Shown in pieces: positions 49,737 to 62,740 of a DNA stretch of 64,000 bases. The notes beneath the pieces were generated by a model, which did no database searches, had not been told where the DNA came from, and worked only from the letters and a program-made list of their open reading frames with translations. The stretch spans positions 62,001-126,000 of the forward strand of contig NW_002476235.1 of NCBI RefSeq assembly GCF_000189635.1. Reading direction: 5' to 3'. Made by a program: the position numbers and the translations under genes. Position 1 is the first letter of the stretch, and each line of letters begins with the position of its first letter. This DNA is from Tetrahymena thermophila SB210 (Eukaryota; Ciliophora; Oligohymenophorea; Hymenostomatida; Tetrahymenidae).

Positions 49737-49770
49737 TTCAAAGAAAAACAAAGAAACAAAAAGAAATTTC
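49737..49770. promoter_or_regulatory. Heat-shock-element-like sites upstream of mtHsp70
   Basis: GAAATTTC at 49763-49770 is a perfect GAA-nn-TTC inverted pair, the core of a heat-shock element. TTCAAAGAA at 49737-49745 is a near element with 3-nt spacing, and GAAAC units lie between. They sit about 130-170 bp before the mtHsp70 start codon. HSF binding is inferred from the match only. Confidence 0.4.
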
Positions 49771-49903
49771 TTTATTTTGATTTACTTTGGCTTTAAAATT
49801 TATTTTGAGGTGTTAATCATAAAATAATAATAATTTTCATAAAAATCAAATAAATAAAAATCCAAAAAGGAAAAACTGCAAACAAAATAGCTGTCCTTGA
49901 AAA

Positions 49904-52756
49904 ATGTTGTCTAAAATTATTCGTAATAACTCCCTCTACAACACCGTTAAGAAGGGTTTCGCGTAAATAAACTACTTTGCTTTAAGATTTTACTTATTTG
50001 ACTGAGATTTCTCATTTTTAGATGAAAAATTAAATCTTATGCCAAACTATATTTATTGCTAACCAATATTTTAAACTTTTAAAATTAATTTAATTATTAT
50101 TAATAATTAGCTCTGGCTCTAATAGCATTATCGGTATTGATTTGGGTACCACTAACTCTTGTGTTGCCATTATGGAAGGTAGCGCCCCTAAGATTATTGA
50201 AAATGCTGAAGGTTTCAGAACTACTCCCTCTGTCGTTGCTATCCTTCCCGATGGTTCCAGACTTGTTGGTGCTCCCGCTAAGAGATAGGTAAGCTTTATG
50301 ACTATACTTTACAAATCTTACTTACTCAATCCTACTTCTACTTTGTAGTTTAACTCAAACATTCAAATGATGGCTTTTTATTTTAAGAAGCTTTACATTT
50401 TGCAAATATTTTTCATACCACCTCTTCATAAAAGTTTTCAAATTTTTCATGAAAATGCATTAACTTTGAAACAAGAGTTAAATGGAGACTGAGAAGCCCA
50501 TCATTATCAACTAACATTACTTAAGTTTCAATAAGTTAAGGAATAAATGGAGCAAGCCAATCCATTTCTTATGGTTTTGAAAACATTTCACCAAAAATTT
50601 TCTCATATTTACATTCAAGCAGTAAATAAATGGAATGATTGCAAATAATATAATTCTCTTGACAAAGCTTATCAGCTAGCAAGCAATATAAATAAAAGCA
50701 TGGCATATAAACATTTAACCTATAGGATAAAATAAAGATGGCATAATAAAGTAAGAGCACTTAATATGATAAGAAAAATAAACATGATGTTTACTTCTTT
50801 CATTAAGAAGAAAGATCTAAATAACTAAAATTAATTAGGAATAACAAATAAATAAATAATAGATAGTTTATAATTCAAACAAAGATACTTAAATAATCAT
50901 TATTAATTAATTAATTAGCATTATGTGGTTAAATTAACAAATGTAGAAGCAAGAATTTAAACATATATTTTCACATTCATTTAATCATTAATTAAAAATC
51001 CAAAAATCATATCAATAATATTTTTAATTTAAAATAGGCTGTTACTAACCCTGAAAACACTCTTTATGCCACCAAGAGATTGATCGGTAGAAAGTTCGAA
51101 GACCCCATGGTCCAAAAGGATGCTAAGCATTTATCTTACAAGGTTGTTAGAAACTCCAACGGTGACGCTTGGGTTGCTGCTTAAGGTAAGAACTACTCTC
51201 CCTCTCAAGTTGGTTCCTTCGTCTTAACCAAGATGAAAGAAACTGCTGAAGCTTATTTGGGCAAGAATGTTAAGTAGGCTGTCGTTACTGTCCCTGCTTA
51301 TTTCAACGATCAATAAAGATAAGCTACCACTGATGCTGGTAAAATCTCTGGTTTGGAAGTTAAGAGAATCATCAACGAACCTACCGCTGCTGCTTTGGCT
51401 TACGGTATGGAAAAGACTGGTGGTAAAGTTGTTGCTGTCTATGACTTAGGTGGTGGTACTTTCGATATTTCTATTTTAGAATTAGCTGATGGTGTCTTCG
51501 AAGTCAAGGCTACCAATGGTGATACTTCTTGCGGTGGTGAAGATGTTGATGGTATGATCGCTGAATACATCATCAAGGAATTCAAGTCCCAATCTGGTAT
51601 TGATATTCACTCTGACAAGATGGCTATCCAAAGAGTCAGAGAAGCTGCTGAAAAGGCCAAATGCGAACTCTCCTCCACCAACACCACTGAAATCAACTTG
51701 CCTTACTTGACTGCTGATGCTTCTGGACCCAAGCATTGCAACTTATAAATTACTAGAGCTAAATTCGAAAGCTTGTGCGGTGATTTCTTAAAGAAGACCA
51801 TCAAGCCCTGCGAAATCTGCTTAAAGGACTCCGGTATTTCCAAGGACAAGATTGACGAAGTCATCTTAGTCGGTGGTTCTACTCGTATTCCCATGGTTCA
51901 AAAGCTCGTTGCTGACTTCTTCGGTAAGACCCCCAATAAATCCGTCAATCCCGATGAAGCCGTCGCTGCTGGTGCTGCCATCCAAGGTGCTGTCCTCGAA
52001 GGTACCGTTAAGGACGTTATTCTTCTCGACGTTACCCCTCTTACCTTAGGTATTGAAACTTATGGTGGTGTCATGACCAAGATGATTGAAAGAAACACTA
52101 CCATTCCTACCAGAAAATCCTAAGTTTTCTCTACTGCTGGTGACAACTAAACTGTCGTCTCTATCAGAGTCTTCTAAGGTGAAAGACCCATGGTTAAGGA
52201 TAACAAGCTCCTCGGTAATTTCGATCTTGCTGATATCCCTCCTGCTCCTAAGGGTGTTCCCCAAATCGAAGTTACTTTCGATATTGATTAATCTGGTATC
52301 GTCCACGTCACCGCTAAGGATAAGGGTACTGGTAAACAACAAAACGTCGTTATCCAATCTTCTGGTGGTCTCAGCAAGTCTCAAATCGAAGATATGATTA
52401 GAGAAGCTGAAGCTCACAAGGAAGAAGATAACAAGAGAAGAGAACTTGTTGACCTCAAGAATGAAGGTGACAAGGTCTATCACAACACTGAAAAGTCCCT
52501 CCAAACTCACAAGAGCAAACTTCCTTCTGAAGTTGTTGCTGAAGTCGAAAAGGAACTTGCTGAACTCAAGACCTCCCTTGACAACTCTAACTTAGGATCT
52601 GAAGATGTTGAAAAGCTCAAAACTTAAATTCAAAATGTTAACAATGCTGCCCAAAAGATTGGTGAAGCTATTTACAAGAACTCTGGTGCTTCTGAATCTG
52701 AAAATCAATAATAAAACTAAGAACATTAACACGAAGAAGAAAACAAGCGTCAATGA
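49904..52756 (+). CDS. Mitochondrial Hsp70 (DnaK/mortalin type)
   Basis: Exons 49904..49962, 50111..50288 and 51038..52756 give 651 residues; introns are 148 and 749 bp. The N-terminus [19 protein letters not shown] is a basic, Ser-containing mitochondrial presequence. Hsp70 motifs follow: [72 protein letters not shown] and [19 protein letters not shown]. The DnaK-like substrate domain follows, and the C-terminus ends EENKRQ. This chaperone drives matrix import and folding using ATP, with J-protein and GrpE partners. Codon use is strongly biased to C- and T-ending codons, unlike neighbouring genes, fitting very high expression. Confidence 0.97.
50413..51037. other. Coding-like sequence inside mtHsp70 intron 2
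   Basis: The 749-bp intron 50289..51037 is far longer than most introns here. On the minus strand a frame ending at TGA 50415-50413 reads [19 protein letters not shown], then [17 protein letters not shown] and [13 protein letters not shown], with balanced codon use. Further upstream, in another frame, a signal-like start [20 protein letters not shown] is seen near 50790. On the plus strand a frame from ATG 50547 reads [20 protein letters not shown] onwards and is open to 51083. Only one can be real; either a nested gene, a retained-exon isoform or a gene remnant. Confidence 0.35.
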
Positions 52757-53734
52757 GATGTTTGAATTTCTTAAATAATTTAAAACTTTTTAAAGTGTAA
52801 TCTAAATTAATAAATTTAATATCTATAAACAAAAATTTTTGTCTAATTGTTCAATACATGTTTAAAACTACCTATTCTTGACATTTCCCTCATTTCTTTT
52901 AATTCCTACCATTCCTTATTTACTTAGTTACTTGCATATTTTTCAATTTAATTGGATTTGTTAAAATGAAACTTAATGCAATTAGTTAGGAAATTATAAA
53001 CAGCTAATTATATTTCTTTTTTATCATATTTAAATAAAATTTATTTAAGAAACTTTATTTCATTGTATTTAGCAAATCGAATAAATCAATATATTCTTTA
53101 AATAGATTATATAATTGTTTGATGCTTAATTTTTTATGATATTATCAACACTGATATTCAAAATAAATATCTAAAATTTACATATTAATGATTATATTAT
53201 TTACTAATAAATTAATTATAAAAAATAATTTGAGATTTGTGGTAATTTTGATCTTTCTAAAATGAATAAGAAAAAAATAAAATAAATATCACTCTTTAAA
53301 ATACTTTAAAAATCTAATATCAAATTTAGTTATATCGAAAATCTGATATTTATGCATAGTTCTAGTATTTAATTATTGTTTTAGATAGATATTTTGTTTA
53401 TAAATATAAGTTAAATAAAAAATATTCTGAATGCTTTAGTTTAATTATTTTAAACTTTTTTAGACAATTAAAAATAAAATAAAAAACAATTTTAGTTTAT
53501 TCATAAAATGAAGACTTAAAATTCATAATAATTTTGGGTATTTAAAAATAAGTAAGCAAAGATGTTTTTATATAAAATAAAGGAATTAAGTTCAATATTT
53601 TTTTTAATAATTAATCGAAGTAATATTATTTGTAAATTTGTTAAAAAGTTAATTTATATTATGACTACTAAAACAAATAAGAAATGTATAATACTTTTGA
53701 AACAAGAGAATATTAAAGTTTTAAATCATATACT
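52757..53734. other. Convergent 3' spacer
   Basis: Nearly 1 kb of AT-rich DNA between the 3' ends of mtHsp70 and the WD-repeat gene. Nothing was recognised. Confidence 0.6.
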
Positions 53735-56700
53735 TCATGAAATATTTACAGGGTAGCTTTCGTTTCCAAAATTTATAGTTAGTCTTCTATCACTTTAGTC
53801 CCAACTTATATTAACTCTACTACCTTTTTTAAGTAAGGCTTCGTACTCTTATCTTGGTATTTGTATATTTTTGGAAGGAGTGCCATTCATATTTAATATA
53901 GAACTAAAGAATCCTGTTGATCCAACTTTCCATATTCTCAGAATGAAATCTTCAGAACTAAAGGAAGCTATGTGCTTTCCACTGTTATCAAAACTAACAC
54001 TTTTAACCTCACCTACATGACCAGCAAGTACTCTCCATTTAACTGCAGTTCTCAGGTCATAAATAAATATTTGATTTTAGTTTGTTCCTACAGCGAATTT
54101 CTAATAATTGATAAAATTTAATTAAAATTATTTATAAAAATAAAACAATTAAGTTACTTGAGACTACTGATGGAAAGATATGCTTGGATAAATTTTAAAG
54201 ATGGCTTATAAAGCATTTGTTGCAGGTTAATGGCAAATTCTTCTATACTCTGGATTATTAGGATCCAAAGACCTGTTTTAGATTTAAAGATTAGATAAAT
54301 TAAACCAAGTTTTAATATTAATTTATTAATTACTTTAATATTATTTCAATAAAAATTGGAAGTTTATTTCTAGCACTTTCTGATTAAACTTTTATATAAT
54401 TTCTAATTATATCTATTATTGAGCATGGGTATAAAGGATGTCTGTCTTTATTTTCTATTTCACGGCTGACTATTTGCAAAAATTCATTTTAGCATACATT
54501 TACCAAAGAAATAATTGTCCTAATTTTTTTTTAATTAAAATTTTAATTCTAAAATTTAAAAAGAAATGAAGTTTGTTTTGTACTTTATTGTCATTAATTT
54601 CATCCTCTTTCTTATATTTTATGGTTATTTTAAAAATTAATCTAGGTATATTGCTTTTTTAAGTTGAGTTCTGGGTATATCCTTCAAATTTCTTAAGTAT
54701 TCATTGGAAGTGTTGTAATGGAAGTAAATAAAGATTAAGTTAGAAACTAGATCTCTATAATTATCTATAAAGTCTTTCCATAAGTTAATTCCTATTCATT
54801 TAAATTTTAAATTAATTTTTAATTAAACTTTTTATGTTTACCTTCAGTTAGAATCTTCATACATGGAGCCACTAAATTGGGATTTTTTAAACAATTAGTT
54901 AATTCAACACCTTTAACTATTCTCTTGATGCACTCAGTCATCTTTTTTGTTTAAATGAAAAAGATTAATAGAATTAATTATTTAAAAATGGAATATAATG
55001 AATAGTTACATCTCCAACTTAACTGTTTGAGAAAATGTTAGTGTATGTGATCATCAGCAACCAAGTTATTTCAGAAACTGAGAATTGTATTTCATCTTTT
55101 TCTTTCAAATACTGTAGGTTATAATTGAATAATTCTGAACACAATTTAGTATATTGTAAGCTATCTTCATCCTATTTAATATATTTAATTAAAGAAATTA
55201 TTTCTTAGATTAATAACTACTACCTTATAGACTAATGAGTTGATCATTAAATTTGAAGAAGAGCTCATAACCTCATTCGAATCATCTATGCAAAACCTAG
55301 ACAAAATTTACAAACTTAAGCTTTTAAAATGAGGGTGAACTCTCTTTTTATTTTTTGTAAACAAATTTGCAACTTCTAACATGCTTTTGTATGTTTCCTA
55401 AAAAAAATTTACAAAAAAAAATAATTCAAATTATTGAATTTTTTATCATTTATTTACTTCACTATTTTTGAATACACCTAAAATCATTAAATGCAAAATA
55501 ATACTTAATGCCTAAATAGAAGACAAATAGCTTGAAGTTGAATATTAGGAATCCTTCTCTAATGAAAAAGAGAAGCATTAACCCATACCAGGTGATCCAA
55601 TTATGTAATTAAATACAGGCTTTTTATGATTGATATATTTAGCCATGTTGAGATCTGCTTTGTTTCCCCATGGATAAACGAATGGAATGTATGAAAATAT
55701 CTTTTTTATATGAAATAAATTAATTAAATCTCTTGAAAAATAATATTAATTTTTTACTTGGTGTGCTTCCGGATCATGAGCTGTTTCAAATATATCTACT
55801 ATTTGTTGATTGTGCTTTTTTACATCTACGAATAAAATATAAGCTTAATTTGAGTAAGTTTGCTATTTCAGCCTATTAAGTTTTAATTTAAGGATACTCA
55901 TCCCATTTTTGCTATTTCTACTTTGATAGATCATACCTTTTAATTACTTTTTAATTTATTTATTTTTTTAGTTTATCTTTTTTTGATTAAATTTTTACTT
56001 AAATCATCCATAGTAAGCTGAGTTACTCTTCTGGTGAATGCTTTTAATCTCTAAGTTCTCCAAGCTATTCATAAATCAATAGTGTGGTTCTTGATTTGTT
56101 GGATGATTCATCATTGAAATTTATTGTGTCGTCATAGTGCCTTTAGTTAAACTCTAAAACTGAATGTACTTTAGAAATCGTTTCTTCATGTATCTTTTTA
56201 TATGTTGAGTATTTATTTAGACCTCTTTGAGTTTAAAAATTATCTTAAATTAGTCCTTCAACATCAAATAAGCTTGAATAGTTGATAAATGTTCCAGTTT
56301 TTTCAAATCTTTAGCTGCCCATAGACCTTTTAAAATTTATAAACAGATTAAATTTAATTTTAAATAAATAAGTAAACGCTATATTACCAGAAATTCACTT
56401 GCCCTTCGCTTGTAAGAATGATGAAATAATCAGATATGGGATTAAAGTATAATCCATAAATAGAACTTTTATTAGAATTAAGCTTAAAATCAATTTATTT
56501 TAGCTTTGTGTTGTAAATGATAACTGAATTATTTGTTAAAATAAAGCAGAGAGTATTTTTAAGATATTTTTGAGAATCTTTGATAACTTCTTAATTAGCA
56601 GGATCTTTTAATATACTATTGACAATTTTAGGTTTCATGATATGCTTTATTGGAGCTGAAAATACTTCACTGAACTTAGGAAGAGCAGATAGATCTATTA

Positions 56701-59637
56701 TATTTAATTTCCCTTTAAAGTTGATATCAGGTTTAATAATCTACTCCTCCGAAGATTATAGTTGAAGAACTGCAGATCTACCAGAAGCACTAGAAATGAT
56801 TAAATAACCTTTCTTATACTCTAAGAAAGTGATTGGGCTTTTGTAGTCGAAATTATAATACAGCATATCAAACATCTCTTTATCGTCTGAATAAAGTAAA
56901 GGAATACCTACAACTTTACCACTCTCAGTTCCGAAGAAATAAAAGGGGTTTTTATCATCTAAAAAATCCATAGAACTAATTGTAATTTTTTCATCTCCAT
57001 ATTTTTCTTCAAGATATTATCCATACTTTAAATAGAAGAATTGATTAAAGATTCTGTCTTTGTCTACAAGACGATTTTCGCTGTTAAATAAAGAAATTAT
57101 TTGCTTTTGCTCTGGTTGAGTAAACAAAAACTAAGTAAAATCTATCTTTTTGTATATACTATCTTAAAGACTATTTTCATTGAATACTATTCTAATATCT
57201 GATTGGCAAATCATATTATTTTTATCACTTTCTTCTTAAAGAGGCTTTTATTGTAAAATATTAGTAATGAATAAATGAATTCCTTTAAAAATTTTTATTT
57301 ACTTCTGAAGCAAAATTAATATATTTTAATTAATAAATTGAGTTCTTGATAATATCAAAGTGCTTTAAAAATGAGTAAGTAGCCATTTGTGACTTCTGTT
57401 ATTCAAATTAAAATAAAAGGCTGTGATAAGGCTCAAATCCAATAACATCAAACTTTAATTAATTGTCTTTATAATCTTGGTCAATTTAAATTCCCTTCAA
57501 AATTTCAACAAGTTGCATGCTTAGCTTTCCTTTTAAAGAGTTTTCCTAATTTTAAATATTGGTTTAGGTCGAACATAAAAGCTAAAACTTTTTACATTTT
57601 TAGAATAACTGAATGATGCATAATCAAAAGAATAATCTTTGTCTATTGAAACTACATTAAATTCTGATAGCATTTCTATGTCCTTTAATCCTATTAATTA
57701 ACATGTGCCATCCTATTTAATATCAAAATTTTAATTTCTTATTCTTATTAATTTGAATAAAATTTAACCTTCAAGGATAACAAAATATATTGTTGCTCAT
57801 GGTAATATATATACTCTGCGCCATTATAAATATAATTTTTTTCTAATTCTGGATTATCTTTAACTTATTTTGGCAAATCTATCTTATAACTAATTTTTTG
57901 TTTAAGTCTTTGATAAGTAGGTGCTGCTTTTTTTCTAGAAGCACCAAAAATAATGTCATCAGTTTTTTAGAAGTGCATTTTTAGATTACTTTAGTTAGAT
58001 ATTGAAAATGGTTATGGTTATGTCTGTTCTGGTTTTTTCTCTTCCTATGGAAGTTCATGAATTAGCCTATAAAGTTCATCAGCTTTTTAAAATAACACTT
58101 TTTTAGGATATATAAATAGTATGAAGGGTATATTCTACATAATGAGCATTTTAACAAGTTATTACTTAGAGCTTGTTATTTTCACTTTATTTATAAGCTT
58201 ACACTTAGCATTTTTAATTTATTTCTCATACTCTATTTAATTTCTTACATACTTACTGTAAACACTATACTCGTTCTACTGGTACTCAGAAATCTTTAGG
58301 CAATACAATATATTCTATTAAGTAAAAGTTTATTAAAAACTGTTTATAAATAATAATTTAAAACTTAAAAAATTGTTTGAGTAACTTTAAAACGCAAAAG
58401 TAATATTTGCTACCACATTAACAAGCTTTTTAATAAGTTTATAAGTAATTTTTGTATTATTTTATAAGCTTATAAATATTTTTTCTATTATTTAAAATAA
58501 CACTATCAAACTAAAACATACAAAGAGTAAAATATCTTTTCATTTTTTCTATAACTAAAGTTTATTAAAAATGAAAAATCTCCTAGATGTAAAATAATAT
58601 ATTGATTGTTGAAATTAGTGATAGATTGATCGATAGATAGATAGCAGGTAGAATACCAAAGAAAGCAAAAAATTGAAAACTTAAAATTTACAAATTTTTA
58701 TTTTTTGAATAAAAAAAGAAAAGATATTATTTTTTAGTTGATATTTACCTAATCGTCTACTACATACATCTCGCTTTTTTCATAAACAACTTATATATCT
58801 CTAACCATGGTACTTTTTTCATCAATGCTAAAGCAAGCTACGCTTTTTAATTTCCATACATCAAGTATTTCAACTCCCTTACCATTTCCTATTTAAATAC
58901 AAAAATAAAAATGAATAAGCAATTTTGATTAAAATGATCAGATTATTAAACATGTTTTATTATCTTTATACTTCTTTGCTTTATTTAATTTAAAATGATT
59001 TACCTGCTACTGCAAAAAACCTATTTGAACTAGGAGTTATTGGAACACATAAGTTTATATTAGAGCTTTTAAAAGTTGCATGTGAAGAAATATTAATACA
59101 TCTACCATCTCTCAAATCCCAAATTCTAACTCTGTTGTCTTGATGAATACTTAAAATGCAGTAATGAGAATTATCCTAATTATTTTAAAGACACAAATTA
59201 CTTTTATTTATACCTAACAAATGGTCAATATCTTTTAAAAGTTCAAATAATATTGTTTATTCTTTACTAATAATGTATCATTTATTATAAAATCTCTATT
59301 TGCATCAATAATAACATTAATTTACAATTTCGTGATTTATGGGATTCTTTATTAACTGCAAACATGTAACTTATCCGACAGTCTATGAAAGACAAGGAGT
59401 TAAATACCTTATAGGCTCTAAATATGATGGATGTTCTTTCACTAATGGCGAAGAAGCGCTATTATTTGATTACTCATCTGCTAATCCTTCATGACTATGT
59501 ATTCTCCAAATAATAATATCACCATTTAAGCCTCCAGTAACTAATCTTCTTTCTTCTGGGATTGAAAGATAATGAGTAACTCTATGGTAGTTAGTCAACT
59601 ATGTTTTCATGCAAATAGGCAAAAGAAGGTTTGGCAT
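53735..59637 (-). CDS. WDR7 / rabconnectin-3 beta-like WD-repeat protein
   Basis: Large multi-exon gene; only some joins were resolved. It starts at ATG 59637 with MPNLLLPICMK, then a WD repeat (RRLVTGGLNGDIIIWRIHSH), and ends at TGA 53737-53735. Exon 59408..59637 is clear. Later exons include the second WD repeat (CILSIHQDNRVRIWDLRDGR, about 59010-59190), GVEILDVWKLKSVACFSID (about 58750-58890), a long charged exon (about 57790-58330), DGTCQLIGLKDIEML (about 57610-57710) and MQLVEILKGIQIDQDYKDN (up to about 57525). The C-terminus FIYDLRTAVKWRVLAGHVG...HIASFSSEDFILRIWKV matches the C-terminal WD propeller of WDR7 (ALYDIRTGKC...ATYSNTDSHISFW). WDR7 with DMXL proteins promotes V-ATPase assembly on acidic organelles. 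The exon count (over ten) and the 59190-59407 region remain uncertain. Confidence 0.8.
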
Positions 59638-61040
59638 TTCTAACTTTTATTGCTTTTATCTATTAATTAACTATTGAAAACTATTTCTAACTTATAAAAT
59701 ATATCAATATTTGATTAAATAATATTCTTAGGCTATTTATATTTTGATTGATTTTATTTATTACAAATTTAATTTAATTATCAGGATTGTATAAGGGTAT
59801 TAGATGTATAAATGTGTGTATGTACAAAGGTGCGTACCTTTTATTTATAATAAAATCACAAATAATTAAAAATACAAATAAATATTTTAACTAAAATAAT
59901 TCAAAAAGTAATCTTTTATATTCATTCAGAATCTTTTACTGAGATAACTCTTTTATGATTTTTAGAGAGATTTTTAATTGAGCCTATAGATTTAAAATAA
60001 AGATATTATACACTAAAATATAAATATAACCTTGTTTCCTAGAATTAAATTGTTATTTAATCAATTTAATTAAGGCATTTGAGCTTATATCAAAATTTTG
60101 GAAAGTGATGTTGCAAGCTATTACCTTTTTAAAAGTAAGATCAAATAAAAAAAGAAAAGTTGATTTGTAAAAATTTGATCAAAAATACTTAGCAAACTTC
60201 AATAAAAAATAATAAAAAAAGCTAATTAACTAATTTTTTTTATAAATTAAAATAACCTAAAATTAAAATGTAAAAAATAATAAATAGAATATTTGAATTT
60301 TAAATTCTAAAAATTATGAAGATATTTTAATTACTTAATCAAAAATTAAAATACATTTTTTAACATTTTTTTTTTCACTTTTGCTTATGAAAAATAATAA
60401 ATAACACAATTTTTCCAATTTAACTTTCAAACAATGAGATAAAAATGTACAGAAGATAATAAATTTAATTAAAAAAATTTTTATACAGCCATCTTAACTA
60501 AAAGATTTTCTAAATCAATAAATATAGGTAAATTTAGTAAATTGTAAAAAATAAAATAAACTGTCCATAAAAAATATCTAAGGCATAAATAAGTTTCTTT
60601 CAATAAAATAAAATTTTTTGTATTAAAAATATTAATTCAATCATGACATGAAAAAGTAAAGATATCAAAATTAATCACTGAAGATCAAATTTTTAAGCTA
60701 ATTTGAGAACAATATTTACAATAACATTATTTGTTTCATAAAATTATTAGCAAACTTATTAATTTTATTTATTTCATTTATTTGATCGAAGTAAGGTTTT
60801 TTCTTTAAGGATACATAAATACATTTATTAAAAAATTTAATCTTAAATGCACAATGCAAAAATGATTTAATATTTTAAATTTAAAATCTACAATTTTAAA
60901 ATTAAATTTTTGTATAAGTTTAAAATAAACTTAAAATTATAAAACAATTCAGACATAATATCAAAATAAGTTGATTATTTCTTTTTTTTTTTGAATTTTT
61001 ACAAAATTTATACTCTAAAAATATTTATTTATTTCTTCTT
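59638..61040. other. AT-rich spacer
   Basis: About 1.4 kb upstream of the WD-repeat gene. No gene was supported. Confidence 0.6.
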
Positions 61041-62740
61041 TCAATCCTTTTTGAGCATTTTATCTGGGTTTCCATCAGGACTAATATGAGAACCATTAGA
61101 TGATTGTTGACTATTACCTGATTCTTAAGGTGGGATATTCATAGTAGTTGAAGAACCATTTTAAGAATTGCTGTTTTCAGAAGAAGGTTCTTTTCTTTTT
61201 AAGGATCCAAATGTACCTAAATTTTTGATAGGAACACTATTTTATGAAGGTTAGGCAAATTGATTTTAATTTTGAGATTATTTTTTCATAAGTTCTTAGT
61301 AAGCTTTGTACTTATCTCTTTCATCCCTTTGTATCAAGGTGTCTTCAATTTTTTCATATAAAACTTTTAGAGTATCTTTAATTTCCTTTGATTCATCATC
61401 ATCCAAAAAGCTGTGTTTTAAATGGTCGACTTTAATATCGTCTTTTTTTAATATTTTGAAGCTAGGAAGTTCTTAAGGAGGAATTGCTATTTTTTTTGAA
61501 AGACAATTTTCTAATATTTATGCACTGTCAATAAAATTTTTAAGACCCTCTTCTTCACAATATTCTTTATTTTCATAAAGTACAGCGTTTCCTAATTAAA
61601 AGAAAATACTGCTCAAAGTTCTGCTATACTCCCTATCTTCTATTTCTTTTGACAACTAAAGAGCCCTATTTAAAATTAAAAGATAAGTTTTTTCTCCTAA
61701 TATAGATAATTATTTACATAGTGTATTCCTTTAAAGCATCTGAGAAATTATCCCTCCATTATTCTAAATCAGCAATTCTTAAAGTTACTTCGACTATTTA
61801 TTTTTTGACTTAAATTTATTTTTCTTTTCTATCCTCATCTTAGCTATCTTATAATTATAACAACTCTTAATTATAAATCTTACGACTTAATTCCAAATTT
61901 TCCCAAGCTAACTATAAATCATCAATAGGATCTGACTTTTCCATAGTCACTTTACCAATTGGTAGATTGTTTTCTTCAGTTTAATTTTCTTCATTATTTT
62001 ATGGTGCATTAGTTTCATCTCTAATTTCTACATTTTCATCTTTAAAAATAACTGTGTCTAGCTAAACAATTTCTTCTTCTCCTTATTTATTATAAAAATT
62101 TTTGTTTATGTGAAATTCCTCACTCTTTTAAGTGCTTTAAATATATTTTTATGATCAAAAATAAATTATTTTAAAGTTTATATTTGTTTCAAATACCTTA
62201 GGACTAAGATTCTTCGTTTTCTTCTTCATCCTCCTCTTTTTATTCTTTTTAAGCAACCATTTTCTATTCACTAGCTTCTTCAGATGCCATTTAATTAGGA
62301 TTTTTTTCAACTTCTTCAGTAGTTTAATTGTCTAATTTTTTTTAAGCTTTATCTCCAAAGACATCTGGATTATTTTCAAGTTTAGAAAGAAGCATATCTC
62401 CGTAAAAAAAGAAGTATTTAGACATCTTCACATGGGTTTCAGATTTATAAAATTTAACTGCATAAATCATCAGATCAGAGAAAATATTTTCAGCCTAATC
62501 AAAGTTTTTATTCTTGTAACATTCAACAGCCTCTGTAAGCCTGCTCTCTAAATACTTTTCACTTACTTTGCTTGAACTTTCTTTCAATATCTTTGTGATT
62601 TCCTCAGCCTCTTCCTAGTTACGACTGCCTTCATCATTTAGATTATTTTAATCTCCATTTTCTTCCTTATCTAAAATTTTTTGTTCCTTTGTTATTTCTT
62701 CTTACATTTATTTTTCTTATTCACTATTGTCAGAACTCAT
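61041..62740 (-). CDS. NASP: Histone chaperone NASP (SHNi-TPR protein)
   Basis: Exons 62197..62740, 61718..62081 and 61041..61665 (minus; introns 115 and 52 bp) give 510 residues. NASP/Sim3/Hif1 proteins bind H3-H4 and linker histones and hand them to chromatin assembly factors. TPR-like motifs: AVECYKNKNFDQAENIFSDL, then a helix with HVKMSKYFFFYGDMLLSKL. There follows an acidic insert (KEEDEEENEESQSQGEEEI) of the kind that contacts histones. The hallmark DLQLAWENLELSRKIYNQEL comes next, then LRIADLEQWRDNFSDALKEY and SIFFQLGNAVLYENKEYCEE, a coiled coil, and a Ser/Asn-rich tail ending KMLKKD. The acidic insert interrupts the TPR array, as in the family. The 52-bp intron is required to keep frame and rebuilds a normal TPR. 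Confidence 0.92.

Larger units (their letters stand above)
47644..49903. other. Long spacer with weak coding-like remnants
   Basis: About 2.3 kb, mostly AT-rich. A minus-strand frame of 95 codons (48651..48938, Lys/Gln-rich) and the plus-strand block 49016-49600 (listed separately) are the only coding-like parts. Heat-shock-type elements lie at its right end. Confidence 0.5.

Noticed and set aside
52046-52510. Reverse-strand ORF of 154 codons.
   Set aside because: Shadow of the mtHsp70 coding exon; long reverse ORFs are common opposite codon-biased genes.
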